From CAWFFV01 sp963814985 (GTDB lineage Bacteria > Chloroflexota > Ktedonobacteria > Ktedonobacterales > Ktedonobacteraceae), in the NCBI GenBank assembly GCA_963814985.1, contig CAWFFV010000029.1, forward strand, positions 248,001 to 312,000: DNA of 64,000 bases, written 5' to 3'. Below are positions 29,723 to 40,491 of the stretch, in pieces. The notes below the pieces were generated by a model. That model did no database searches. It saw only the letters and a list, made by a program, of their open reading frames with translations, and was not told the DNA's origin. Within the stretch, counting starts at the first letter, position 1; every line of letters begins with the position of its first letter. Made by a program: the position numbers and the translations under genes.

Positions 29723-32206
29723 TTATCCCTTCCCATTTGATCCACTCGGCGTATTTACGGGACTCGTACCTGTAATAGTAGGAGTGATCGGGGGTGTTCC
29801 ATTGCCCTGAAGTCCAGGAACATCCTGCACAATAATGGAAATCTGATTGGCATCGGCGGGTAACGTGTCTCCGTTTGCCTGGAACGTTACGTTACCTATC
29901 GTTTTTTGACTCTTGAGCAAGCTTTGCGCAACGCTCACTTTTTTACCAGCAATCAGCTTCGCCATGGCCTGTTTCTGTGCATCATCAAATTTATATGCCC
30001 AGATCCCCTTACCTGTTGCAAGCAAAGAGACATTATTCTGGCCAGCGCTCTGTACTGTAATCTGTGTCTGCACATTTCCCGCCAAAGTATAGCCAGGACC
30101 AGGATCAGTATTTGCCATATTCTGAAGCAGGTTCTTTAGCATGTCCCGCGCCCCCTGGTGATCATATGCCTGACCATTACAGTTTACCGAGATGCCTAAC
30201 GTAGCATTAGCGACTCTCTCACCTGCATTATGATTTGCATTCACTATGGGCTTACACTGAACCGCACCCACCAACTGTTCGCCACTATGTACTTGATTCT
30301 GTAAGGAAGTTGTTGTCTGCTGTGTTAGCTGGCTCTCTACAGAATTGACAGCGTTATCAATATCACTCTGCTGCAAGACTGTGAAGGATTGTGGGTCTTG
30401 CCCACCAGTGAAAGCTGTTTGATTCTTCACAGTGATAAAATTACCTGCAACGCAGCAACTTTGGCTAATGTCAAGAGCAGCGATATTACTGGCAACGCCT
30501 TCACGGGTAGAATGAGCAGATACACTGCCTATACCGAGATTTGGCTGGATTTGCGGCAGGAATGGTAAGCTGTGAGTCCGTGACTACTGATATACCCGAA
30601 GAACTTATAATAAGTGTATTATGCACTACATTGACTGTATTGAATTGGAACCAATTAAAAAAAGTTAGTATACCATTTGAGAGAGTACCTGTCGTCTTCC
30701 CTACACCTGTTGCTGTTACCGTCTTCGCTGGCGAAGACACGGAGGCGGTTAAAGGGCGTACAGCCACCTGTCGTTTAGCTGGGTCAGCATTGCGCCTGTT
30801 ATGCCGGTTATTACGTAGCTGTTTGACACAATCTTGCTCGCTGGAGTAATTGTGATGGTGGCAGGTTGTGAGAAGCCAGGGATCATACTTGTCATCTGCT
30901 TGAATATGCCGGGTTGTGCATAGGCAGTACCCGCATAGGCAATCAGCAAGGTAAGAATGATAAGGAGTGTCGCTAGTAGCAAGACACGATTATTGCGGCG
31001 TTGGGGACGATTGCCTCCACCTGAATTAGCTCGTATGGGGCGCGCAGTACTACCGCTCGCTATTCGTGGCTGTGCCTCAGCTCCCGTAGCAGCTATCCTG
31101 CCACTTGATGGTTTGGGCACTCTAGCTACCTGTGCGCCTATTGATCCAGCAGGGTTAGATGGTATACGTTGTACCATGGGGTCTAATGGCGTAGGCGGTA
31201 CAGGAGGAAGTATATCATCATCAGACAACTTACTGGGCTGGCGAGGGGCTGAAAAGCCTGATCTCGGTTTGGCCTCTACGGCAGGAGAATTCCCCCGCTG
31301 CTGGCGTTTGCTGAAGTGGAAGGATCAAAGGTGGTCGGGCGCTTGGTGGCGCTTTGAGTTCAATCTTAGGAGGAGGAGTGACGGCCTCCTGCACCTTTTC
31401 CCAGAACAGAGTAGCATTCGCAAAACGCCGTGTGGGATCCATTGCAAGCGCTTTGAAAATGACATCATCGAGTGCCTGTGATAATGCAGGATTGATAGTA
31501 CTTGGGGATGTAGGAACAGGTGATGCCAGTGAAGCCCCTCCACTGAAGGGAAGCTTTCCCGTACAGAGTTGGTAGAGAATTACAGCGAGTGCAAATATGT
31601 CACTTGCTGCTTGTGTATGGCCTTCCCTTTGTTCCGGTGCCATATAGGCTGGTGTGCCACCTTTAGGAAACGTGTGGTGAGTGGCATCCATCTCTACTGC
31701 CATCCCAAAATCACCGAGCACCAACTGCTTAGAATTTGTAGAGCGAAAGAGAATATTTGCAGGCTTTAAATCCCATGGATAACATTATGCTCATGGGCAT
31801 ATTGAATAGCATTACATAGTTGAGCAAAAATAGCTAACGTTTCGCCGAGTGGGTAAGGTTCATTGGGTGTTAAACTGTGCTCGAGATCTCCTCCTCGTAC
31901 ATATTCAGTCACAATATAAGGAACCATAGAGCCTTGTGAATGATCAAGTAATTCCAATTCCACATCATAAACGCGCAAAATATGAGGATGATTTCATGTG
32001 ATAATTAATGAGCCTTCTTTTAAAAAGCGGTTTAGCATTTCACGCCCAAGCTTATTCGACTGGATAACCTTAATGGCAACCTTGCGATTTTCTCTCTCAT
32101 CCCAGGCCAGGCATACATCTGCCATACCCCCACTACCCAAAAGACCATCTAATCGATATCGCTGACCCAGGCGCTCGATAGCATGCCCATAACGCCATAA
32201 TTTCAT
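29723..32206 (-). pseudogene. Decaying membrane Ser/Thr kinase with baseplate-J-like ectodomain
   Basis: Fragments in order rebuild one gene. Kinase pieces: GLLGSGGMADVCLAWD, KVAIKVIQ, AYMAPEQREGHTQ, DIFALAVILYQL. Then come a Pro-rich linker, a TM helix (LLLATLLIILTLLIAYAGTAYA) and an ectodomain ~90% like that of 25410-27701. Lesions include an in-frame TGA (31994-31996, after GSLIIT), a lost base at HRD (reads CATGGGATTTAA near 31770), and further frame changes near 31240-31270, 30785-30800 and 30530-30550. The density of lesions, far above other genes here, marks it as a true pseudogene. The ectodomain part must come from duplication of the nearby gene. Confidence 0.85.
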
Positions 32207-32449
32207 AGGGCACAGCCTTCCCTCTACATTGATATGCAGTAGACTATTTTCGAAATGGCCCCGTATATAGAGGCAATGGCTATTCAGTACAAGAGATTAT
32301 TGCATATGTATATGAAAAACACAAGAGATATTTTATAGTGAGAGATGTGATAGGAAAGTTATTCGAGGAGATAGTTATCAGTGTAGTGGGAGCTTGTACA
32401 GGTGGTTGAGAACATACCTGTACAAGCTAAAGAACTTATAAGCGAACTC

Positions 32450-33789
32450 TCAGTATAAAAAGGATGTGTTTGCATCTTGATAAGTCCATCCTGCCTGTGA
32501 ATCGTTCCCTGTATCTACAATAACTGGCTTACCCTGTGGTAGCCCTCGATCATCAATGGTCACCGTGTAGAGTCCCTGACCGGCACTCATTTTTGGCCCT
32601 GCCAGAGCAAGCGATTATGTGTAAGGAAAAGAAAATGACGGCTATCCGCTGCCCAGGGGCTGTTTGCTACTGGTTGGAGTAGGGCATTGGTGGCAGGTAA
32701 TATTCCTGTCGTGGTTTTCCCTCTTGATGATGTATGACCATCACTCAACTGAATTTTGGATTGCTTGTCGGTAATCCGCACCAGTGTCAGTGTATGTAAA
32801 CCATCGAAGAGTAGGAAGCTGCTGTCAGGTGACCAGTAGGGAACGCTACCATCTTCGTTTGCTATATTGAACGAGGAATGATCCTTGAGATTTAATACTG
32901 TGTAGGTGGAACCTGTACTATATAAGACATGATCACCATCGGGCGACCAGGCAAATTGTGTGCAGGCACAGGTGGTGAGTATAGTAGTTTGACCATTCCC
33001 GTCCATACTACGCAAGAGCAGTTGTACGGGAAAAGAATCGGTATTTGCTGACCGCTGTGAGGGAGTAATTGCATATAAGATAGTTGTATCATGGTGGGCA
33101 GGTTGCCATAATACACGTTCTAACGGAGCGGGGAGAGGATGACCGGCCAGAGGCTCATGGGTAAGGTAACGTATATTTGTTCCCGCAAGTGTATTTGTAA
33201 ACATCCCCAGTCCAGAATTTCCTATAGCCAAATCTTGTGTATATGCAAGAGAAGGGATAGAGTAACTGCCTGGCAATGTTTTAGCGGCGATTCCGCCTGG
33301 CTGATCGTTTTGCGAGACCCACCAGAGTACGTTATCTGGTCCACTTGGTGCTAATTTTGGTGCTTGTCGATAGATTAAACGTGTGCCGGAAGCATTCCAC
33401 AGCATATTGCTAAAGCGTGTATCGGGATTGGAGAACATAATGGGTATGGGAGTACCGCCATCAACCCCGATAGTATTGATGGTGCCTGGTACGTCTCCTA
33501 TCAGCCCTATGATAGGGTGGTCGTCAAGTTGTTTGGCCTGGGAGGTCTTAGCAAAGTCAACATCAAGTGTACGGAAGGCAAGCAACTGATGATTAGGAGA
33601 CCAGCTATAGCCAACTACAGGTGTATCTTGCGCGACGACTTCAAATGCGTTAGCGCCATTTGGATCAATCGTCCAGAGGTTGCCATCGCGTAAAAATGCA
33701 ATAACATTACTGCCCAGGTGTCCTGGGCTACATGATGCCAGACCTGGAAGCAAGAGTAATAGGAATAGAACAATACGTTGCTTTCTCAT
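32450..33789 (-). CDS. Lipoprotein with TolB/WD40-like beta-propeller, one frame shift
   Basis: The N-terminus MRKQRIVLFLLLLLPGLASC is a lipoprotein signal peptide with lipobox LASC (Cys 20). Propeller blades show PD40-type repeats such as NLWTIDPNGANAF, SWSPNHQLLAF, QFAWSPDGDHVLYS and PYWSPDSSFLLFDG. The main frame stops at 32587 after LLWQGQK, but one more A in the run at 32590-32594 would continue it as MSAGQGLYTVTIDDRGLPQG...DANTSFLY to 32450, a plausible last blade. It is probably an outer-face sensor or binding protein; the ligand is unknown. It lies next to the kinase-ectodomain locus. Confidence 0.8.
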
Positions 33790-33843
33790 AATGTCGAGTA
33801 TAGTGTCGAAGATATAGCGAGGTCAAGAGAGCGCTGGAACAAC

Positions 33844-33857
33844 ACAAAATATTTTGT
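33844..33857. promoter_or_regulatory. AT-rich palindrome upstream of the sensor kinase
   Basis: ACAAAATATTTTGT is a perfect 14-bp palindrome in the 130-bp divergent gap between the lipoprotein and sensor kinase starts. It may be an operator for the adjacent KdpE-like regulator; this is inference. Confidence 0.35.
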
Positions 33858-33949
33858 CATAATTTACTTGTGATGATGGTCTGTGATATGCTTTTTGTAA
33901 GTGTATTGCAATAGCACTTGTGAAAGGGATACTGAAACTTAAGGATTCC

Positions 33950-35752
33950 ATGAAATCAATAGAAATTCTTCCGTTGTCTGGTATCAGACAAGAGCGGAGC
34001 TGGCAACGGTATATTATAGATACTCTGCTGGCAACAGCCAGTGCCCTGTTTGTTACGGGAGGTATCTTTGTTTTTCAACTCTACCCTAGAATACCGAATG
34101 TTTCTTTAATATACCTGTTGATTGTATTAGCCATGGCGATTATACGTAGTCGCTATGCTGCTATTGTTACCTCGATTGTTGCTTTCATCTCTTTTGATTT
34201 TTTCCTTGTATCACCCCTCTATACCTTGACCATTACTAAATCTGAAGAGTGGCTGGCCCTGTTTATTTTTCTCGTGACCGCAATTATTGCTGGTCAACTT
34301 GCATCTGCGTTACGCCAACAAGCCAGGCAAGCAATGCAACAGGAGCGTGAGACGCGTGCTTTGTATGATTTATTGAGTGCTACGACGAGAGAAGAGCATC
34401 TGGATCGTCAGCTGAGTATTGTGGCACATGCTATTATAGAGAATTTTTCCTTTGCAGGAGTCCGTGATTGTGCTATTTTTCTTCCTGATACGCGAGGAAA
34501 ATTGATCCTGCAAACAGACACAGGTTTATCAGGAGCGGAAACAACGCTTTCATCTGACGAAGAAAAAACGGCCCTGTTAGCAATGGCTCAGGGGAAAGTT
34601 GTGAATTTCTATGATGGCTCAGCAAGAGATGAGCCATCTACTTTGTACTGGTTCAGGCGTGCTATGACTGCAGGACATCCTGGACGCCGCTATGTGCAAA
34701 TGATCCCGCTGCAGATGGGCCAAAGAGTTGTAGGTGTTGTCCGTCTGCTGGTAGAAGATAATCCCCGACATTTTACAGTTGAACGAACTACTGAGACGGG
34801 ACAGGAACACTTAAACCCTCATACCACATTCTTCTGGACTTTTTTGGATCAAGCGACTGCCGTGATTGAGCGTACACGTTTGCATCGTGAGAGTTTGCAG
34901 GTCGAGCTGTTGCAGCGTACCGATACATTGCGTTCTGCCCTTCTCTCGTCGGTTTCCCATGATCTTCGTACTCCGTTAGCCTCAATCAAAGCCGCTGCCA
35001 GTAGTCTGCTTCAGGAAGATATACATTGGGATGAGGAAGCTCAGCGTAGTTTTGCCCTGGCTATCGAACGTGAGGCGGATCGGCTCAACCGATTGGTGGG
35101 AAACTTACTGGATATGTCGCGGATCGAAGGTGGAGCACTCAAACCTGAAAAAGAGTGGTATCCTATTGATGAACTGCTTCATGATGTGTTAGGCCATATG
35201 CAAGTTCTCTTACAAGGGCGAGAGGTGCGGACCTCCATCCCAGATAACCTGCCACCCGTAGAGTTAGACTATTTACAGATGGATCAGGTGTTAACCAACC
35301 TGCTTGAGAATGCCATACGTTATACTCCACCAGGATCACCGATTGAGATAGGTGTGCAAGTGGCTGATGGAGAGATTCTCGTGAGTATTGCAGACCGTGG
35401 GCCGGGTATCCCTTCAGGTGACCTGGAGCGTATTTTTGACAAGTTTTATCGTGTGCTATTGCAGTATCCTGCGACGAATTGAAGGGCGAAAGAAAACCAA
35501 ACGTCCCTCTCAGCGTCTCTGGACGTGGGGAATGCTAATAGAACAATGCCTGACGTGTCAAGTGGTTCTGTACTGGGTACGACACGTAAAGGAGGAACCA
35601 GTACTATGGGAACAGGACTGGGTCTGGCTGTCTGTCGAGGGCTGGTAGAGGCCCATGGGGGGCGTATCTGGGCCAAAAATCGGGATGGGGGTGGTGCAGT
35701 TTTTCGATTTACTTTACCTTTAGGATTAGCAGAAGGATCGATTCATGAGTAA
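33950..35752 (+). CDS. KdpD-like sensor histidine kinase lacking the KdpD N-terminal domain, one in-frame stop
   Basis: Starting at ATG 33950 (AAGGA 5 nt upstream), it has four TM helices of the DUF4118 type (~20-110), a GAF-like domain (~140-280), the HisKA box VSHDLRTPLASI (His ~337), the N box LLENAIRYTPP and the G1 box ADRGPGIP. After FDKFYRV a TGA occurs at 35480-35482. The same frame then continues without a break to GTGLGLAVCRGLVEAHGG (G2 box) and ends at 35752. A single base change such as CGA to TGA would explain it. The terminal 8 bp overlap with the response regulator start suggests coupling. The N-terminal KdpD ATP-binding/USP part is absent. Confidence 0.85.
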
Positions 35753-36452
35753 AAGCGGTGCTCGTATCCTCGTTGTAGATGACGAGATTGAAATCATGCG
35801 TGCATTGCAGCGCAGTTTAACAGCCCATGATTTTGAGGTGTTCACAGCCGGCAGCGGAGAGGAGGCCCTGGAGGCTATTACTCGTCACCGTCCGGATCTC
35901 ATACTCCTTGATCTTGGGTTACCAGGGATCAGTGGTTTAGATGTCTGCAGGCAGGTACGAGCGCAATCGAATTTGCCAATCATTGTGCTATCAGTGAAAG
36001 ACACTGAGCGCGATAAAGTCCTTGCACTTGATCTTGGGGCTGATGACTACGTATCTAAACCGTTTAGCATCAATGAAGTGCTGGCCCGTGTGCGTGTTGC
36101 ATTACGGCATGCTGCCCAGGTGCGAGCTGGAACGGAACCCTGTTTTACTGCTGGTCCGCTACGCGTTGATTTTGCACAACGTTTGGTACAAGTCAGCGGA
36201 GAAGAGGTAAAGCTAACGCCAACCGAGTATGATCTGCTCAAAGCCCTCATTAAGAATAGTGGCAAGATTATGACACGCCAGATGTTGCTCACACAGGTAT
36301 GGGGTACTGGCTACGGTACAGAAGCTCATTATTTGCATGTTTATATCGGACAGTTACGCCGCAAAATCGAACCCGATCCTGCACATCCGCGCTTTATTCT
36401 CACAATCTCTGGTGTCGGCTATCGCTTTAATGTAGACGATGAAAGTGCTTAA
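35745..36452 (+). CDS. kdpE: OmpR/KdpE-family response regulator
   Basis: 235 residues. Receiver domain with acidic pocket (VVDDE), phospho-acceptor Asp in DLILLDLGLPG (~D56), and KPFS (conserved Lys). The C-terminal winged helix has LTPTEYDLLKALIKNSGKIMTRQMLL and YIGQLRRKIEPDP...GVGYRF, matching KdpE. It overlaps the sensor kinase by 8 bp, so the two form one operon. No kdpFABC genes are in the window; the convergent permease at 36620-38680 is the nearest possible target. Confidence 0.9.
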   Translation: MSKSGARILVVDDEIEIMRALQRSLTAHDFEVFTAGSGEEALEAITRHRPDLILLDLGLPGISGLDVCRQVRAQSNLPIIVLSVKDTERDKVLALDLGADDYVSKPFSINEVLARVRVALRHAAQVRAGTEPCFTAGPLRVDFAQRLVQVSGEEVKLTPTEYDLLKALIKNSGKIMTRQMLLTQVWGTGYGTEAHYLHVYIGQLRRKIEPDPAHPRFILTISGVGYRFNVDDESA

Positions 36453-36467
36453 GGAGCAACTCTACTC

Positions 36468-36610
36468 AAGTCTCCTCGCCACCGCCGGTGGCGGGGTCCG
36501 TTTGTGTGGGTTTTATGGCCTGTGGTGGAAGGTTGCGACGCACGCAGGCCATAAAACCCACACAAAACGATCTACGGAGCGCCGTAGGCGCTGAGGAATC
36601 AGCCAGAAGA
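36468..36610. repeat. Palindromic intergenic repeat, copy B
   Basis: Stem TTTGTGTGGGTTTTATGGCCTG (22 bp; 36501-36522 with 36545-36566). The 22-nt loop still contains left-arm bases with no partner (TGGTGGAAGGTTGCG), so the right arm has lost ~12 bp. The left flank (ACTCAAGTCTCCTCGCCACC, then a GCCACCGCCGGTGGC hairpin) and the right flank (GCGCC-gta-GGCGCTGAGGAATC) match copies D and E. Confidence 0.85.
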
Positions 36611-36619
36611 GTTATTATT

Positions 36620-38680
36620 TTACCAACGCTTGAGCAGATGTGCAACTTTACCTTCTGGCGTTAATTCATAACGGACACGATCTGGATTAATGTCCTTGAA
36701 CTGCTCATTCTCCTTTGCAGCGATTACCGTATCATGAGGGTGAACCATCTGCCATACCTGAGTGACTACCTCAGGATCGCCCTGAAGGTAAACGTATTTG
36801 CGAGAAGGAATTTTTGCCTTGAGTGCAAGTCCTTCGGCTTTACTGAAACTCTCTTTGGCCTGCTGGTCGTCCAGATAGGGATCGATGATCTCCATCATAC
36901 GTGGTGTAGATGGATGAGCTTCCTGTTTACCAATGTAGAGGAACATTACAGGTTTGCCCTCTTCCGCATTATTAATAGCGGCTCGGATAACGGCATCATT
37001 ATATTTATTGTCTGCCATCAAGACCGCCAGGACCGAATTGGGCAAGCGTTCTTCGACGTAAGTAACCACCACAGGGACAGGTACACGGCCCCTCTTGCCT
37101 GATCGAACATAATTAACATATGCGAAGCCCATGCCCAGTAAAGCTACAGTTCCACCAAATGCTGTAGCATGCGGTTTCGAAACGAGATTAGTGGTCCAGG
37201 CGATAGCTACCAGGAAGGTCGTCAGGACTCCTAAGAAGAAATCAATTTTGAACCACAATCCTTTTACCTCGGTAACTGTGGAAGGTGCTACTGCTGCTGT
37301 TTCATGAGGGAAGGGAGTCGTTGAAGGAGGGTTCTGCCCATTAGTGGCGACAACCTTCTGGATAGTTGCTACCTCACCTGGTTGTTTCTTGCCGAACTTT
37401 GCTTGTTCGTTGTTATGTACTACTTTTGCTTGGCGCGTAGCTATTCGTACTTTTTGCCAGTCTCGATAACGTACAATATCCAGGCCTATGCAGGTGAGTG
37501 TGAAAGCACCTAGTAACCCGAATGCATACATATCACCAAGGGTGTTAATGTTGCCTAGCACGATAATGAGGACTATGATGGGAATACCAGTAGCAAGCAT
37601 GATAGAATAGTGGGGGGTACCCCGTAGTTTATTACGTTGTAGGATAAATCCGGGAAGAAATTCCATACGTGCGAGAGCTATGAACACATGGTAAGCTCCA
37701 ATAATAGCGGTATTACTGGCGAACACCAGGAGGGCGCTGGCACTAATGGCGACCTCGGTTTGTAAGATAATGCCTCCCCACTTCCCAGCAAGGAGAGAGA
37801 TAAGTTGTCCCGATAGCACCGGGTCTTTTGCCGCATCTGGAAGCAGGATGGTCGAAAGCACCGTCAGCAGAGGACTTGTCAGGCCGATGGTTAAGACCAC
37901 AAGGGCCAGCGCCATTCCTGCAACTTTCTTATGTGGATGCTTCATAACTGGCGAGAGCTGAGAGATACTCTCTAAGCCTGAGAATGCCAGAAAGGAACCC
38001 GCAAAACCTGCAAGGAAAGAGTAAGGGGTGAGAGTATGGCTCGCAAACATTTTAGGGATCAGTTCTAAGAAGCCAGCGAAAGAGATATGAGTAAAAACGG
38101 TGATCAAAATGGCAATATCACTAAGAAAAGCAATGAATGCTCCGACCAGGCTTACTTTTGCGCTTTCGCTGATACCAACCCAATTCAAGGTTCCCAGGAG
38201 GATGAGAGTACCAATAGTGAGCAGCAAGATGGGAATTTGCAGTGGTCCCAGTCCTGGTACAAAGATCATGGCTCCTATGGTGGGGATGACTACACTCAGG
38301 TACTGCATGCCTGATAGACAACTAATAGCCGCCGTCAGAAAATAGTCCACCAGGATAAACATGCCGCCCAGCGCTCCAAACCAGGGGTTGATTGCCTGTG
38401 CTGCTACCGTTACCACGCCACCACCTTGTGGAAATCGGTGGGTTACCTCAGCGTATTTCAAGGTAAGTAGGACAAAAACGAACATGGTTAAGAATACGAA
38501 AAAGCCAGCAAGGCCTCCAACGGTACTATAGAGGATGCCCGGAGTATAATAGACGGAGGTACCAATATCGGCAAAGACTACTGCCCAACAGAGAAAGGGA
38601 CCAAGCATATTGCTCTTATGGTGATGCTCGTCCCCATGTGTGTCGTCAAATGTTTGTTGTGTCACAGGTTCCTGTGCCAT
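36620..38680 (-). CDS. APC-superfamily permease with C-terminal USP-like domain
   Basis: 686 residues. About 12 TM helices begin with FADIGTSVYYTPGILYSTVG and the GGGVVTVAAQAI block, resembling APC/KUP-like and KimA-type transporters. After a charged linker and two more helices comes a ~150-residue cytosolic domain, NSVLAVLMADNKYNDAVIRAA...KAKIPSRKYVYLQGDP, similar to universal-stress-protein folds that sense nucleotides. It may carry potassium or an amino acid; the convergent KdpD/KdpE pair favours potassium but does not prove it. The leader carries a hairpin ATGCTTC...GAAGCAT (near 38740-38760). Confidence 0.78.
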   Translation of the reverse strand: MAQEPVTQQTFDDTHGDEHHHKSNMLGPFLCWAVVFADIGTSVYYTPGILYSTVGGLAGFFVFLTMFVFVLLTLKYAEVTHRFPQGGGVVTVAAQAINPWFGALGGMFILVDYFLTAAISCLSGMQYLSVVIPTIGAMIFVPGLGPLQIPILLLTIGTLILLGTLNWVGISESAKVSLVGAFIAFLSDIAILITVFTHISFAGFLELIPKMFASHTLTPYSFLAGFAGSFLAFSGLESISQLSPVMKHPHKKVAGMALALVVLTIGLTSPLLTVLSTILLPDAAKDPVLSGQLISLLAGKWGGIILQTEVAISASALLVFASNTAIIGAYHVFIALARMEFLPGFILQRNKLRGTPHYSIMLATGIPIIVLIIVLGNINTLGDMYAFGLLGAFTLTCIGLDIVRYRDWQKVRIATRQAKVVHNNEQAKFGKKQPGEVATIQKVVATNGQNPPSTTPFPHETAAVAPSTVTEVKGLWFKIDFFLGVLTTFLVAIAWTTNLVSKPHATAFGGTVALLGMGFAYVNYVRSGKRGRVPVPVVVTYVEERLPNSVLAVLMADNKYNDAVIRAAINNAEEGKPVMFLYIGKQEAHPSTPRMMEIIDPYLDDQQAKESFSKAEGLALKAKIPSRKYVYLQGDPEVVTQVWQMVHPHDTVIAAKENEQFKDINPDRVRYELTPEGKVAHLLKRW

Positions 38681-39073
38681 ACAATTTTGTCATCCTTTAC
38701 GCTGGCAAAATCCTGTTCTATGTAAGTTCGAACCATGTGCTTATGCTTCTTACTATGAAGCATGGGTCCGTGTCTGGTACATAGTGTAGCACAGTGAGAC
38801 CGTACAAGTACAACTTTTTCGATGAAAATCTTGAGCAAATCTTTAGAATATCTTGCGTGATCATGAGCAAATATTGAGATAACCTCTTATGACTAGAAGA
38901 GGGAGCCTTGTGACACATTTACGCTCTTGCGTTTTCTTGTAGCAGGCTGTAGAATCAAGTATGGTTCCACCTGTTTATGGTTCCGTTGGATCATGTAGGA
39001 TCGGTCACTTGTCTTCAATCCCGGACTTGCATCACACGAAGCCGACCCCCCGAGAAAGGTAGCACAAAACTGA
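38681..39073. other. Divergent promoter region of permease and MoxR operon
   Basis: No gene. The left half is the permease leader, with hairpin ATGCTTC-atagtaa-GAAGCAT. I compared it by eye with the ydaO (c-di-AMP) riboswitch and found no convincing core. The right half has a promoter candidate for the MoxR gene (38927-38955). Confidence 0.5.
38927..38955 (+). promoter_or_regulatory. Promoter candidate for the MoxR-vWA operon
   Basis: TTGCGT (38927-38932), 17 bp, TAGAAT (38950-38955), about 118 bp before the ATG at 39074. Confidence 0.4.
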
Positions 39074-40478
39074 ATGACGATAACTACTCGACCACGTACT
39101 ATTGGTGAGTTGCGTGAAAGTGGATATAGAGTACTTTCTGTCAAAGAAGAACTTCGGAAGAATCTCATTCAGAAGATTCGTAAAGGAGAAGAGTTATTCC
39201 CAGGAATTATAGGCTATGAAGAGACGGTAATTCCTCAGATTGAAAATGCCCTTCTCTCTGGTCAGGATATCATCTTTCTAGGTGAGCGTGGTCAAGCAAA
39301 GACACGTATGGCACGTAGCCTGGTAAATTTGTTAGATGAAGTCGTGCCCATTATCGCTGGCTGCGAAATCAATGATAACCCCTTTGAGCCTATCTGTAAG
39401 TCCTGTCGTGATAAAGTAGAGGAACAGGGTGATCAAGTTGAGATTGCCTGGTTGCCACGTGATAGACGTTATGGCGAAAAATTGGCGACACCCGATATTA
39501 CCATTTCTGATCTTGTAGGTGAGGTAGACCCTGTACGTGTAGCGGAAGGGCGTTATCTCTCTGATGAACTCACTATTCACTACGGAATGATTCCTCGCAC
39601 AAACCGTGGTATCTTTTGTATTAACGAGCTACCTGATCTGGCTGAACGTATTCAGGTTGGCTTGTTGAATATTATGGAAGAGCGCGATGTACAAATTCGT
39701 GGCTATAAAATTCGTCTACCCCTCGATGTGTATGTTGTTGCCAGTGCCAATCCCGAAGACTATACCAACCGGGGTCGTATTATCACACCGTTGAAGGACC
39801 GCGTTGGCTCGGAAATTCGCACCCATTATCCGCACGGGGTTGAACACGAGATTAAAATCATGGAGGCTGAGAGCAGTCAGTTTGTCACTGAAGGGCTGGA
39901 TATTCTCGTCCCGCAATTTATGAAGGAAGTGATTGCAGAGATCACCCAGTTGGCGCGACGGAGTAACGACATTAGCCAGCGTTCAGGAGTGAGCGTGCGT
40001 GTCTCTGTCTCAAACTTTGAGAATGTGCTTAGTAATGCCAGTCGGCGTGCTTTGCGACTGAAAGAACGTCATGTCTCACCTCGTGTCAGTGATCTTTCGG
40101 CAATTATGGCTTCGACCTGTGGCAAGATCGAATTAGATGCTGTTGGGGACATCAAAGAGGAGCGCGTCGTGCAAAAGCTTATTAATGCCGCGATCCTCAG
40201 TGTCTTTGGTGAATACTTCGAAGTCACGCGAGTTTGATCAGCTTGTAGCAGGTTTCGAGCGTGGCCTGAGCGTTCAGGTGGGTGACGATATGCCATCCAT
40301 GGAATATGTGAACCAGCTCTCAAAAGTTGGTGGATTGAGTAAGGCCATTGATAAACTAAGTGGACGTGGTAGCCCGGCTACTGTGGCATCATCTATCGAG
40401 TTTATTCTCGAAGGATTGCATCTGAACCGACGTCTCAATAAGGACGAAGTCAGCGGTAAGGTCCGCTATCGGCGCTAA
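39074..40478 (+). CDS. MoxR/ChlI-like AAA+ ATPase, one frame shift
   Basis: Walker A GERGQAKT (~70-77), Walker B GIFCINELPDL (~185), and sensor block VVASANPEDYTNRGRIITPLKDRVG, as in MoxR and Mg-chelatase I-type ATPases. It acts as a chaperone or remodelling motor with a vWA partner. A zinc-like cluster, CEINDNPFEPICKSC, is inserted near 110. The first frame ends at 40237 after VFGEYFEVTRV, but the sequence shifts near 40215-40232 and continues as FDQLVAGFERGLSVQVGDD...KVRYRR to 40478, giving ~467 residues. It lies 13 bp before the vWA gene. Confidence 0.87.
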
Positions 40479-40491
40479 AGGGACACGCGAC

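Noticed and set aside
38681..38790. c-di-AMP (ydaO) riboswitch before the permease
   Set aside because: A KimA-like transporter would fit, but I could not find the conserved ydaO core; only one hairpin is visible.
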